In this document: positions 7,785 to 16,076 of the stretch, one piece after another
How the letters are laid out: each line of letters opens with the position of its first letter
How positions within the stretch are numbered: position 1 is the first letter of the stretch
From: Hyphomicrobiales bacterium
Lineage (GTDB): Bacteria > Pseudomonadota > Alphaproteobacteria > Rhizobiales > Methyloligellaceae
Assembly: GCA_021775575.1 (NCBI GenBank)
Contig: JAJFHO010000046.1
Span: forward strand, 1-33,418
Direction: 5' to 3'
Length of the DNA: 33,418 bases
Program-made: the position numbers and the translations under genes
Notes under the pieces: model-generated
Told to the model about the DNA's origin: nothing
Databases searched by the model: none
What the model saw: only the letters and a program-made list of their open reading frames with translations

Positions 7785-9179
7785 ATGCGACGGGGATATT
7801 TTCTTAGCAATGCGGTCTTGAGCCCGTGGGTATGGTTGATGCCCATGGCGTTAATGCTGTGCACATTGGGGCTATCGCTTCGCGCAAGCGCGGGCGAAAC
7901 CCGTACACTCTCGATCTACAATATCCATACCAAGGAAACGGTTGCCATCACCTACAAGGTGGATGGCGAGTTCGTTCCCGACGGGTTGAAGCAAGTCAAC
8001 CACGTCATGCGCGACTGGCGCCGGGACGAGCCGACGGAAATGGACCCTGAGCTGGTCGATCTGATCTGGGAGTTGCACCGCGAGCTCGGATCGAAAAAGC
8101 CGGTGCATCTGATTTCCGGATTCCGGTCGCGCGCGACCAACGACAAGCTGCGGCGCTCTCGCGGCGGCCAGGCGCGCAATTCACGCCACATTCTCGGCAA
8201 GGCCGCCGATATCCATTTCCCGGATGTTTCGGTGAAAACCTTGCGGAATTCGGCACTGGTGCGCGAAGTCGGCGGTGTTGGCTATTACCCGACATCAGCC
8301 CTTCCCTTCGTGCATGTCGATACCGGGCATGTGCGCCACTGGCCAAGGCTGCCGCGCCAGGAACTTGCCGCTCTGTTCCCGTTGGGGAAAACCGGCCACC
8401 GGCCGCGCGACGGCAAGCCGATTACCCTGGCCGATGCCCGCCGTGCGCAGAAAAGCGGAAAATATCCCGGCCCGCCGCCAGTGATGGTAGCGGCCGTGGA
8501 GACGACGCCCGAGAAACCTGAAACCACAAGGCCGGCTGTCGTGACGGCAAGTTTGGCGCCATCGATCTCCGACCTCGCCCGCGCCGCCGCAAGCATAACC
8601 GGGACGATTTCGAGGCCTATTTCCAAACCCGCAACGCCCGCGCCTGACAGAAACCCGCAAGCCGCACTTCAGCTTGCATCCGCAACGCCGGATGCGATTT
8701 CGCGACTGCTTGGCAGGACGGCACCGCTGCCCGATCGCATGCCGCGACTCAGTAAGGCGATCGTGGCATCCGCTCCCGATTTCGACCCGGAACATCCCGA
8801 GGAGCTGAGCTATCAGCCATTCTCGATCCTGCCTTTCATGCGGGAAACGCCGGTAAGCCACGACCAGAATATGGTCGGCCTCGCATTGCCCGGCTTTAAG
8901 GAAGCAGACTATCTGCTCGTGGAGCCCGACCGCGGCCTTGATCTGCGCATGAAACCGCAGACAGGCATTCAGCGCATTGCCGCCGTGTGGGAATTCACCG
9001 GACCGGCGGTCACAAATCTGCTGGCCGGAAGTCCGGCCGCACCGCGGACGACGCCGGGCCGGATCATGACCGCGTCATCGCCAGCCGCGGCGCCGTCTCT
9101 TGCGCCTCCGGCGATTCCCGCGCCAGGCGGCTTCAGCCCCGGTCCGGGCGGTGCCGCCACGGGTCTCGGATTCCAGTAG
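7785..9179 (+). CDS. DUF882 / M15-type peptidoglycan peptidase (MepK-like)
   Basis: From the ATG at 7785 the product has 464 residues; a TTG at 7758 in the same frame has GAGGGG too close to be a good site. The N-terminus (MRRGYFLSNAV then a hydrophobic stretch to LRASA) is an export signal. The DUF882 domain covers about 40-195: SGFRSRATND, the metal-site pattern HILGKAAD (His135-x6-Asp142) and FVHVD (His177, Asp179). The E. coli homologue MepK (YcbK) cleaves the 3-3 cross-links that L,D-transpeptidases make, and the gene sits next to one here too. Unlike the short E. coli enzyme, about 260 residues rich in Pro, Ala and Thr follow; they look disordered and are common in alphaproteobacterial members. 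The stop lies only 3 bp from the stop of convergent gapR. Confidence 0.85.
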   Translation: MRRGYFLSNAVLSPWVWLMPMALMLCTLGLSLRASAGETRTLSIYNIHTKETVAITYKVDGEFVPDGLKQVNHVMRDWRRDEPTEMDPELVDLIWELHRELGSKKPVHLISGFRSRATNDKLRRSRGGQARNSRHILGKAADIHFPDVSVKTLRNSALVREVGGVGYYPTSALPFVHVDTGHVRHWPRLPRQELAALFPLGKTGHRPRDGKPITLADARRAQKSGKYPGPPPVMVAAVETTPEKPETTRPAVVTASLAPSISDLARAAASITGTISRPISKPATPAPDRNPQAALQLASATPDAISRLLGRTAPLPDRMPRLSKAIVASAPDFDPEHPEELSYQPFSILPFMRETPVSHDQNMVGLALPGFKEADYLLVEPDRGLDLRMKPQTGIQRIAAVWEFTGPAVTNLLAGSPAAPRTTPGRIMTASSPAAAPSLAPPAIPAPGGFSPGPGGAATGLGFQ

Positions 9180-9182
9180 CCG

Positions 9183-9452
9183 TTATTCCTGGGTGACCAT
9201 GCCGAGAGCGACCATATAGGTGGCGAGGATCGCTTCTTGCTCCTGGCGCTCGTTTGCATCCTGCTTTCTCAAGCGAACCACAGTGCGCAGTGTTTTGGCA
9301 TCAAAACCCATGGACTTGGCCTCGGCATAGACTTCACGGATATCCGTCGCCGTCGCAGCCTTCTCCTCCTCGAGCCTTTCAATACGCTCGATGAAGGCCC
9401 GCAGCTGGTCGCGGGTCGTTCCCTGAATATCAGATCCCTGAATATCGGACAT
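9183..9452 (-). CDS. gapR: GapR nucleoid-associated protein (DUF2312)
   Basis: An 89-residue protein matching the DUF2312/UPF0335 family end to end: coiled-coil N-terminal half ([20 protein letters not shown], about 15-34), then [20 protein letters not shown] and TVVRLRKQD. In Caulobacter GapR forms tetramers that clamp overtwisted DNA ahead of replication and transcription and stimulate topoisomerases; it is nearly universal in Alphaproteobacteria. An AGGAAA ribosome-binding site lies upstream of the ATG at 9452. Separated by 125 bp from the DUF1244 gene upstream on the same strand, enough for its own promoter. Confidence 0.95.
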   Translation of the reverse strand: MSDIQGSDIQGTTRDQLRAFIERIERLEEEKAATATDIREVYAEAKSMGFDAKTLRTVVRLRKQDANERQEQEAILATYMVALGMVTQE

Positions 9453-9577
9453 GGGGGCTTTCCTGGCTTTGTTTGGGGGACTGCTGACAGTCTCAAGAAG
9501 CGCGAACGTTAGTCTGCCCGCGACCCGGCGATCAAGATGCCAACATCCGTTATCCAGTGGTTTGTGGGTTCCGAGCG

Positions 9578-9889
9578 CTAATGCTCGTCGCGCGGGCGAA
9601 CCTCTTCAAAATGCGCCAGTTGCTCCGGCGAGGCTTCTTTCTGATGCTTCGCTTTCCACTCGTCATAGGGCATTCCGTAGACGATTTCGCGCGAGGCTTG
9701 CTTCGACAGTTCGACGCCTTTTTCCCGCGCCGCGTCCATATACCAGTTGGAGAGGCAATTCCGGCAGAACCCGGCGAGATTCATCATGTCTATATTCTGC
9801 ACATCCGCATGGGTGCGCAGATGATCCACCAGCCGCCGGAAAACTGCAGCTTCGAGCTCACCTGTCATTTTCGGATCGATATCCGTCAT
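9578..9889 (-). CDS. DUF1244 family protein
   Basis: A 103-residue cytoplasmic protein of the DUF1244 family, recognisable by [34 protein letters not shown] (a CxxC pair) and [13 protein letters not shown]. The family is widespread in Proteobacteria, small and helical; the function is not established. The gene begins 21 bp after the stop of the N-formylglutamate amidohydrolase-like gene, so the two are probably co-transcribed, an arrangement I consider common in Alphaproteobacteria. Confidence 0.92.
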   Translation of the reverse strand: MTDIDPKMTGELEAAVFRRLVDHLRTHADVQNIDMMNLAGFCRNCLSNWYMDAAREKGVELSKQASREIVYGMPYDEWKAKHQKEASPEQLAHFEEVRPRDEH

Positions 9890-9910
9890 GGTTTTCTATC
9901 CTTTTCCGCC

Positions 9911-10774
9911 TCAGCCGTGTTGACCGCCGCCATCGGCGGGAGCGTCTGTCGAGGACCCGTGATACTCGATCCGGTGCAAGGGGTTGTCCGAAGCCCCGCC
10001 CAGAAGCGGCTCCACGATGCGCGCCAGACGTGCTGCCCATTCGGCCTGCCCCTCGGGCTCGCGCACCAGGTCCTGGCGGATTTCCACCAGCGCATGGGCC
10101 AGCCCGCGATGGGTGCCGTGTTTATACATGCAGTCGCCGAACAGCTTGCCCGTATAGGGCTCGTTGTCTCCAATCATAAGCTCCCGCTCGGCCGCGAGAC
10201 CCTCGACAAGCGGCCGGGCCAGGCGCGGATCCTTGTCCCAGAGGATTGCCGCATGCCACGGCCTTGGCCGCTCGCGCCAGACCTCGGTGAAGGTATGGAT
10301 CGACAGGACAAGCGGTACCCGCCCCGTGGCGAGGGCAGTGTCGATCTGCGTATCGATCGCGGCATGATAAGGATCGTAATAAAGCGATCTGCGCCGCGCG
10401 ATCTCCTCGTTCGTGATCCGCGCATTGCCCGGCACTACTTCGCCGTCCGACAAATGCATGACCAGCGTGGGATCATCCTCACCCCGGTTCGGATCGATCA
10501 GCAGCCGCGAGAAATTGGACAGTACAGCCGGCGCGCCCAGCAACTCCGAAAGCCCGGTCGTCACGCCGGCGGCGCCCGGGTCGTAGGCGACGTGCCGCCG
10601 CATCTGGCCCGCGTCCATGCCGAGCCCGTCATAGGCGGAGGGAACATGGTTCGCCGCATGATCGCAGATCAACACGCAACCGCACCCCGGATCGCCCGCC
10701 AGCAGCCGATAGGGCGCATCGGCCAGCGCTTTATATTCCGTCGCTATGTTGGCTTGCTCCAGCATGACGCGCAC
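9911..10774 (-). CDS. N-formylglutamate amidohydrolase family protein (first of two)
   Basis: A 287-residue protein of the N-formylglutamate amidohydrolase (FGase, DUF-type HutG) family. Visible conserved elements are ICDHAANHVP (about 36-45), the RLLIDPNRGEDDP segment, LSIHTFTEVW and the C-terminal HALVEIRQDLV. The classical enzyme hydrolyses N-formylglutamate at the end of histidine breakdown, but no other hut gene is in this window, so the substrate is uncertain. Two starts compete: GTG at 10774 with GAGG nine bases upstream, and ATG at 10765 with no clear site. It is divergent from the EamA gene and lies 21 bp before the DUF1244 gene. A second, only distantly similar member is at 23287-24189. 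Confidence 0.87.
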   Translation of the reverse strand: MRVMLEQANIATEYKALADAPYRLLAGDPGCGCVLICDHAANHVPSAYDGLGMDAGQMRRHVAYDPGAAGVTTGLSELLGAPAVLSNFSRLLIDPNRGEDDPTLVMHLSDGEVVPGNARITNEEIARRRSLYYDPYHAAIDTQIDTALATGRVPLVLSIHTFTEVWRERPRPWHAAILWDKDPRLARPLVEGLAAERELMIGDNEPYTGKLFGDCMYKHGTHRGLAHALVEIRQDLVREPEGQAEWAARLARIVEPLLGGASDNPLHRIEYHGSSTDAPADGGGQHG

Positions 10775-10829
10775 TATAGTAAGCCTCGGTCGGCCATGCT
10801 ACAGCGCGTCCGCTGTCGATAAGGAAAAA

Positions 10830-11786
10830 ATGGTGAAACCGAACGGCAAGGCGCTGGCACAGGCGCCCGAAACGATGAGCCCCCGCATGGCCCTCCCCTT
10901 CGCCGCTCTGGCGCTCGGCACCGTGGCCATGGGTGCGTCGCCGATATTCGTGCGCCTCGCCGACGTCGGCCCCTTCGCCAGCGCTTTCTGGCGCATGACC
11001 CTCGCCTTGCCGGTGCTGTGGGCCTGGCTGGCCTGGGAAAGTGCGCAAGCCGGGGCCACGCGCAAACCCGCGCTTCCCGCCGGCCGGGGCTTGGTCATAG
11101 GGCTGATCGGCTTCTTTTTCGCCGGCGACCTGTTCTTCTGGCACCTGTCGATCCTGAACACGACAATCGCCAACGCCACGCTGCTGGCGACCATGACGCC
11201 GATCGTCGTCACGCTCGGGGCATGGCTTATCCTGAAGGAGCGCATCGCGCCGCGCACGCTCACCGGCGTGCTCCTTGGCTTAGCCGGCGCCGCCATGCTT
11301 GTCGGCCTGAATGCCCGCTTCGCACCGGACAGGGTGTTCGGTGATTTGTGCGGCATCGTTACGGCATGCTTCTTCGGCAGCTATTTCCTTGCCGTTTCCC
11401 ATGCACGCCGCAGTTTGAGCGCCGCGCAGGTCATGTTCTACCCGGCGCTGGTAACCTGTTTTCTGCTCCTGCTCGTGACACTGACGCTGGAAGACAGGCT
11501 GTTTCCGCGCAGCCTTGACGGCCTGGCGGTCCTCGCCGCTCTCGCATTCATATCGCAAATCGGCGGGCAAGGACTGATGGCTTATGCGCTTGGACATTTG
11601 CCCGCGGTATTTTCCTCTCTCGTCCTCTTCCTGGAGGCTATTGCCGCGGCGGCGCTCGCCTGGCTTATATTCTCCGAACACGTATCTGTTTGGCAAATCG
11701 GCGGCGGCATTCTAATCATGGCCGGCATTTACGCGGCACGGCCCGAAACAAGCGGCGGCGACGCTCAAAAAGAAGGTGGCGGATGA
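10830..11786 (+). CDS. DMT-superfamily transporter (two EamA domains)
   Basis: A 318-residue integral membrane protein with about ten hydrophobic helices in two EamA repeats (about 30-160 and 175-300), for example LALGTVAMGASPIFVRLADV and the second-repeat AYALGHLPAVFSSLVLFLEA. Such proteins export amino acids or other metabolites; the substrate cannot be read from sequence. I chose the ATG at 10830, preceded by AAGGAAA; an in-frame start at 10746 would overlap the start of the divergent gene. The stop overlaps the start of the glycerate kinase gene (ATGA at 11783-11786), which implies translational coupling and suggests a substrate connected to glycerate or serine metabolism, as an inference. 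Confidence 0.88.
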   Translation: MVKPNGKALAQAPETMSPRMALPFAALALGTVAMGASPIFVRLADVGPFASAFWRMTLALPVLWAWLAWESAQAGATRKPALPAGRGLVIGLIGFFFAGDLFFWHLSILNTTIANATLLATMTPIVVTLGAWLILKERIAPRTLTGVLLGLAGAAMLVGLNARFAPDRVFGDLCGIVTACFFGSYFLAVSHARRSLSAAQVMFYPALVTCFLLLLVTLTLEDRLFPRSLDGLAVLAALAFISQIGGQGLMAYALGHLPAVFSSLVLFLEAIAAAALAWLIFSEHVSVWQIGGGILIMAGIYAARPETSGGDAQKEGGG

Positions 11787-13069
11787 ACCAGTCTGAAACT
11801 CATGAAACGTTGATGCGGCTGTTTCGGGCCGCCGTCGCCTCCGCCGATCCGCAGGAATGCCTGCCGCCCGCTCTGCCCGCTTTGCCCGAGAATGGGAAAC
11901 TGATCCTGCTGGGCGCGGGCAAGGGATCCGCGGCCATGGTGCGCGCGGCAGAAGCCTTTTACCGGGAAGCGGGAGCCGGGGATCAGCTGACCGGATTTGC
12001 GGTAACCCGCACCGGCTTCGCGTTACCGACCGAGACAATCCCGCTGCTGGAAGCAGGCCATCCCGTTCCCGATGAAAACAGTATCGCGGCCGCGCAAAAG
12101 GCGCTGGAGCTGGCTCGTGAGGCGCGCGACGGCGACATTGTTCTGGTCCTTCTCTCCGGCGGAGCGTCCGCCTTGTGGACCGCGCCGCTCGATGGTGTCA
12201 CGCTGGCCGAGAAGCAGGCGTTGACGCGGGACTTGCTGGCGTCGGGCGCTCCGATCAGCGAAATCAACTGTGTGCGCAAACATATCTCCGCGATCAAGGG
12301 CGGCCGGCTGGCCCTGGCGGCGGCGGCGGCAAAACTGATCACGCTGGCCGTATCCGACGTACCCGGCGACGATCCTTCGGCAATCGGTTCCGGCCCGACG
12401 GTCGGCGACCCGACGACGCTGGAAGATGCTAAGGCGATATTACGCGAGCGGGGCATAACGCCCCCGCCCTCCATTACCCGGGTCCTGGCCGATCCAGGCA
12501 GCGAGACGCCGGACCCCGATGATCCTGCCTTTGCCAATGCCCGCTACGAGCTGGTTGCCGGGCCCGCCGGCGCATTGGAAGCCGGTGCCGCAGCCGTCGC
12601 TTCGCTTGGCTACGCGGTCGAACTGCTTGGCGACTCGCTCGAGGGCGAGGCGCGCGATCTGGGACAGGCGCACGGGGAAATGGCGCTGGCGCGGAAATCG
12701 CGCGGCGAGAAAACGGCGCTGCTGTCGGGCGGAGAAACGACCGTATCGATCAGGGGGACGGGCAGCGGCGGCCCCAATCAGGAATACGCCCTGGCGCTCG
12801 CGGTGGCGCTTGATGGAACCCCCGGAATATCGGCTCTCGCCACGGATACCGACGGCATCGACGGGGGTTCAGGCGCCCCCGACGACCCGGCCGGGGCAAT
12901 GGTCGACGAGACAACGTTGAGCCGCGCCCGTAAAATAGGCCTTGAACCTGCCAAGTTTTTGGAAAATAACGATTCAACGAGTTTTTTTTCCGCTCTGGGC
13001 GACCTCGTCATAAGCGGGCCGACGCATACAAATGTTAATGATTTCAGAGTTATTCTCATTGACCCTTAG
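11783..13069 (+). CDS. Glycerate kinase, MOFRL family (GckA/TtuD type)
   Basis: A 428-residue enzyme of the glycerate-2-kinase family (older annotation: hydroxypyruvate reductase TtuD) that phosphorylates D-glycerate to 2-phosphoglycerate. Conserved stretches are LLGAGKGSAAM (about 45-55), LLSGGASALW, the ANC/VRKHIS-like segment INCVRKHISAIKGGRLA, the GSGPTVGDPTTLEDA loop and the C-terminal MOFRL domain starting LLSGGETTVSIRGTGSGG and PNQEYALALA. The start ATG overlaps the EamA stop. Product 2-phosphoglycerate enters lower glycolysis above pyruvate kinase, which is encoded two genes downstream. Downstream gap to the DUF1036 gene is 34 bp. Confidence 0.93.
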   Translation: MNQSETHETLMRLFRAAVASADPQECLPPALPALPENGKLILLGAGKGSAAMVRAAEAFYREAGAGDQLTGFAVTRTGFALPTETIPLLEAGHPVPDENSIAAAQKALELAREARDGDIVLVLLSGGASALWTAPLDGVTLAEKQALTRDLLASGAPISEINCVRKHISAIKGGRLALAAAAAKLITLAVSDVPGDDPSAIGSGPTVGDPTTLEDAKAILRERGITPPPSITRVLADPGSETPDPDDPAFANARYELVAGPAGALEAGAAAVASLGYAVELLGDSLEGEARDLGQAHGEMALARKSRGEKTALLSGGETTVSIRGTGSGGPNQEYALALAVALDGTPGISALATDTDGIDGGSGAPDDPAGAMVDETTLSRARKIGLEPAKFLENNDSTSFFSALGDLVISGPTHTNVNDFRVILIDP

Positions 13070-13103
13070 TAACCCTAAATTTTGGTGTCGTGTCAGAGTT
13101 TCA

Positions 13104-13583
13104 ATGGCGTTCTTTTCAGATAGGAATCCGGCCCGCACAGAAGCGAATTCGCGCGCCGTCGCCTTGGCGGCGGTCATTGCCGCGGGCGCTCTTTGCCTGC
13201 ACGCCCCGCCGGCCCATGCCGATCTGAAACTCTGTAATTCCACCACCAGCCGCATTGGCATCGCCATCGGCTACAAGGACAGTTCCGGCTGGACCACGGA
13301 AGGGTGGTGGAATGTCGCCTCGCATTCCTGTGAGACCCTGCTGAAAGGGAACCTGATCGCGCGTTACTACTATGTTCATGCCATCGACTACGATCGCGGC
13401 GGCGAGTGGCGCGGCGAGGCAAATTTATGTACCGATGACAAGGCCTTCACAATCGAAGGCGTCGCCAACTGCTCAACCCGCGGCTACAAGAGCACGGGAT
13501 TCTTCGAAGTCGATACCGGCGAGGAGCAGAGCTGGACGGTCCGTCTTGTCGACCCCGCCGAAGGAGAGGCCAAATCCCGATGA
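13104..13583 (+). CDS. DUF1036 secreted protein
   Basis: From the ATG at 13104 (MAFFSDRNPAR) the product has 159 residues; upstream in-frame starts would lie inside the glycerate kinase gene. A hydrophobic segment (ALAAVIAAGALCLHAPPAHA, ending about residue 39) is a signal peptide with AHA cleavage. The rest is the DUF1036 domain: KLCNSTTSRIGIAIGYKDS, GWWNVASHSCETLL, YYYVHAIDYDRGGEWRGE with several cysteines likely in disulfides. Function unknown. Its TGA overlaps the ATG of the pyruvate kinase gene (13580-13583); DUF1036 directly before pyk is a recurrent arrangement in Hyphomicrobiales. Confidence 0.88.
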   Translation: MAFFSDRNPARTEANSRAVALAAVIAAGALCLHAPPAHADLKLCNSTTSRIGIAIGYKDSSGWTTEGWWNVASHSCETLLKGNLIARYYYVHAIDYDRGGEWRGEANLCTDDKAFTIEGVANCSTRGYKSTGFFEVDTGEEQSWTVRLVDPAEGEAKSR

Positions 13584-15016
13584 GGCGAAAACGCAAGGTC
13601 AAGATCATTGCGACCCTTGGTCCCGCCTCATCCGATCAGCAGACAATACAGAAACTCTTCGACGCCGGCGCCGACGTATTCAGGATCAATATGAGCCACG
13701 CGTCGACCGACAAGCTCACCGAGTTGCATCGGATCATCCGCAAGGTAGAGGCAGACTCTGGCCGACCGATCGGCATTCTGATCGATTTGCAGGGGCCGAA
13801 GCTGCGCGTCGGCGCGTTTGAATCCGGTTCAGCCAAGCTTGAGGAAGGCGCGGACTTCACCTTCGACCGTAACGAGGCGCCCGGCACCACGGCCCGCGTC
13901 AACCTTCCACATCCCGAGATTTTCCAGGCCGTGGAGCCGGGACATGATCTCATCCTCGACGACGGCAAATTGCGGATGCGGGTGAGCGAGGTCGACGACG
14001 AAACAATTACCGCGAAAGTCATCGTGGGCGGACGGCTGATGGACCGCAAGGGAGTGGCGCTGCCCAACAGTGTTTTGCCGTTCAGCGCAATGACGGACAA
14101 AGACCGTGTGCATCTGGAGCATGCGATAAATCTGGGCGTGGACTGGATCGCCCTGTCCTTCGTGCAGCGCGGCGAAGATGTGGCCGAAGCGCGCAAACTG
14201 ACCAGAGGCCGCACCGCGATCATGACCAAAGTCGAAAAGCCCGCCGCGATCAGCCATCTCGACCAGATCCTCGAACAGTCGGACGGGCTGATGGTCGCGC
14301 GGGGCGATCTTGGCGTGGAAATGCCGCTCGAACAGGTTCCCGGCCTGCAGAAGCAGATGACCCGGGCCTGTCGGCGCGCCGGCAAACCGGTTGTGATCGC
14401 CACACAGATGCTGGAATCCATGATCACTGCGCCCGTCCCGACGCGCGCGGAGGTCTCCGACGTGGCGACGGCCGTTTTCGATGGCGCGGACGCGATCATG
14501 CTTTCCGCGGAATCCGCCGCCGGCGGCTTTCCCGAGGAAGCTGTCGCGACGATGGACAGGATTGCAATAGAAGTCGAGAACGACCCTCTGTACACGACAA
14601 TCATCCATGCGGAGCATCTCGAACCGGAAGCAACCGGCGCGGATGCAATTTCCGCCGCCGCCAACACAGTGGCCGACACGCTGCAACTGGCGGCTATCGT
14701 CTGTTATACGGGATCGGGCTCAACGGGGCTGCGCGCCGCGCGCGAACGGCCGCGCCAGCCGGTCATTGCCCTGACACCGGTCGCGGCGACCGGCCGGCGG
14801 TTGGCCCTGGTATGGGGCCTGCACTGCGTGCTGACATCGGATGCGGAAGATCTCGACGAAATGGTCGACAAGGCCTGCCGCATCGCCTTTCAGGAAGGCT
14901 TCGCCATGCCCGGCCAACGGATCATCATCTCGGCCGGCGTGCCTTTGGGGACACCGGGCGCGACCAACATGCTGCGCGTTGCCTTTGTCGGCGCCAACGA
15001 GCGCACCGATACGTAA
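13580..15016 (+). CDS. pyk: Pyruvate kinase
   Basis: A 478-residue pyruvate kinase converting phosphoenolpyruvate and ADP to pyruvate and ATP. N-terminal KIIATLGPASSDQQTI (about 6-21) and FRINMSHAS, IDLQGPKLRVG, catalytic lysine region IMTKVEKPAAISHLDQI, the signature DGLMVARGDLGVEMPLEQV, and KPVVIATQMLESMI then DGADAIMLSAESAAG are all present. The C-terminal domain (about 350-478) is complete. Length is normal for the family. It overlaps the DUF1036 gene by four bases and shares the transcript with glycerate kinase, so the operon can move glycerate carbon to pyruvate. Confidence 0.97.
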   Translation: MRRKRKVKIIATLGPASSDQQTIQKLFDAGADVFRINMSHASTDKLTELHRIIRKVEADSGRPIGILIDLQGPKLRVGAFESGSAKLEEGADFTFDRNEAPGTTARVNLPHPEIFQAVEPGHDLILDDGKLRMRVSEVDDETITAKVIVGGRLMDRKGVALPNSVLPFSAMTDKDRVHLEHAINLGVDWIALSFVQRGEDVAEARKLTRGRTAIMTKVEKPAAISHLDQILEQSDGLMVARGDLGVEMPLEQVPGLQKQMTRACRRAGKPVVIATQMLESMITAPVPTRAEVSDVATAVFDGADAIMLSAESAAGGFPEEAVATMDRIAIEVENDPLYTTIIHAEHLEPEATGADAISAAANTVADTLQLAAIVCYTGSGSTGLRAARERPRQPVIALTPVAATGRRLALVWGLHCVLTSDAEDLDEMVDKACRIAFQEGFAMPGQRIIISAGVPLGTPGATNMLRVAFVGANERTDT

Positions 15017-15025
15017 CCCGCCCGT

Positions 15026-15041
15026 GGTCCAACCCTGGACC
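15026..15041. repeat. Short hairpin between convergent pyk and TPR genes
   Basis: GGTCCA and TGGACC with a four-base loop, in the 34-bp gap between the two convergent stops. No T run follows on either strand, so it is at best a weak bidirectional transcription end. Confidence 0.35.
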
Positions 15042-15050
15042 CGCTCTGCG

Positions 15051-15695
15051 TCAGATGCCCTGCCCCTCGACCTCGCGCGTGAGCTCTTTCTCCGTCTGGC
15101 GGGTGTCGCTGGATTGCGGATAGACCTTCAGCGCCCGGCGAAAGGCCTTTAGCGCTGCTTCCTTGTCGCCGAGTTCCTGCATGATCAGCCCAAGCCCGCT
15201 GATTGCCTTGAAGTGACGCGGCTCGAGCGACAGGACATGCCGCAAATCATCGAGCGACCGGCGGAAATCGCGTTTCAGGAAAAAGATGCTCGCACGCCGG
15301 TTCCAGCCTTCCGGATAATCGGGCGCGATCTCGACCACCGAATCAAGAACATCCAGCGCCAGGTCAAGATCTTCCTGCTGGACCAGAGCCAGCGCCCGGC
15401 TCATCAGCAAGTCGACGGTGTCGCTGCCCGATTTCATCCAGATCTTTTCGATCGCTTCGGCAACCAGTTCCGCGCTGTCCGCGTCGGGCGCCTTTTGCAA
15501 TCTCTCGAAAAGATCGGCGAGCACTTCCTTGCGGCTCGCTTCGGGGTCCTTGGGCTTCGGATTCACGAGCAATTCGTCGGGATAGCGCGCGGTGGGCTCG
15601 GCGGCGCTGGAAGCAGCGCCGGCGGCAACAAGGCCCGCACAAAGGCACGCGCCGATCAACGCTCGGAAAAACGTCCGGTATGGATGCGGATTCAT
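15051..15695 (-). CDS. Secreted TPR-repeat protein
   Basis: From the ATG at 15695 the product has 214 residues; a TTG 36 bases upstream is less likely. The N-terminus (RTFFRALIGACLCAGLVAAG, ending in SSAAE) is a signal peptide; the Cys at about 20 is not in a clear lipobox. Residues about 85-205 hold tetratricopeptide-type helical repeats: DLALDVLDSVVEIAPDYPEG, SLDDLRHVLSLEPRHFKAIS and EAALKAFRRALKVYP. Such proteins scaffold protein-protein contacts in the periplasm. No enzyme motif. Convergent with pyk; rpmJ lies upstream on the same strand with 115 bp between. Confidence 0.82.
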   Translation of the reverse strand: MNPHPYRTFFRALIGACLCAGLVAAGAASSAAEPTARYPDELLVNPKPKDPEASRKEVLADLFERLQKAPDADSAELVAEAIEKIWMKSGSDTVDLLMSRALALVQQEDLDLALDVLDSVVEIAPDYPEGWNRRASIFFLKRDFRRSLDDLRHVLSLEPRHFKAISGLGLIMQELGDKEAALKAFRRALKVYPQSSDTRQTEKELTREVEGQGI

Positions 15696-15810
15696 GACTG
15701 AAGCATAGGCGTGAGCCACCGCGCGCGTCAAAGTGATTCAGACGCCGCTCGCGAGCGTGTGAACCTCCCGTGCCCAATTGTTATGGCGAGAAGTGCCGGA
15801 AAAGGACCGT

Positions 15811-15936
15811 TCAGCCCTGGCGGGCCTTGAAGCGCCGGTTGGTCTTGTTGATCACATAGAGACGGCCGCGGCGGCGCACGACGCGGTTGTCGCGGTGCCG
15901 TTTGGCCAATGACCGGAGCGAATTCCTGACTTTCAT
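15811..15936 (-). CDS. rpmJ: 50S ribosomal protein L36 (41-residue type)
   Basis: A 41-residue, very basic protein beginning [20 protein letters not shown] and ending NRRFKARQG, which is the alphaproteobacterial 41-residue L36. It lacks the zinc-binding cysteines of the C+ form, so it is the C- type. The start ATG is at 15936-15934; upstream in-frame codons would add an unsupported extension. Stands alone on the minus strand between the TPR gene and aapM, as L36 of this type usually does. Confidence 0.95.
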   Translation of the reverse strand: MKVRNSLRSLAKRHRDNRVVRRRGRLYVINKTNRRFKARQG

Positions 15937-16076
15937 TGCTCTATGCCGTTTTTGTTGCTTTCCAACGCGCGTGGGCGCTCGTGAAACCTGCACCCGCCCA
16001 CGCGGTGGCGCACCATATGAACCGCTCCGCGCCTTGTCAACCGGCGCTCACTATACGGTGGCCCGGGCATCGCGCT

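Noticed and set aside
10746-10829. Earlier start of the EamA gene
   Set aside because: It would overlap the divergent N-formylglutamate amidohydrolase start; the ATG at 10830 has a ribosome-binding site and a normal N-terminus.
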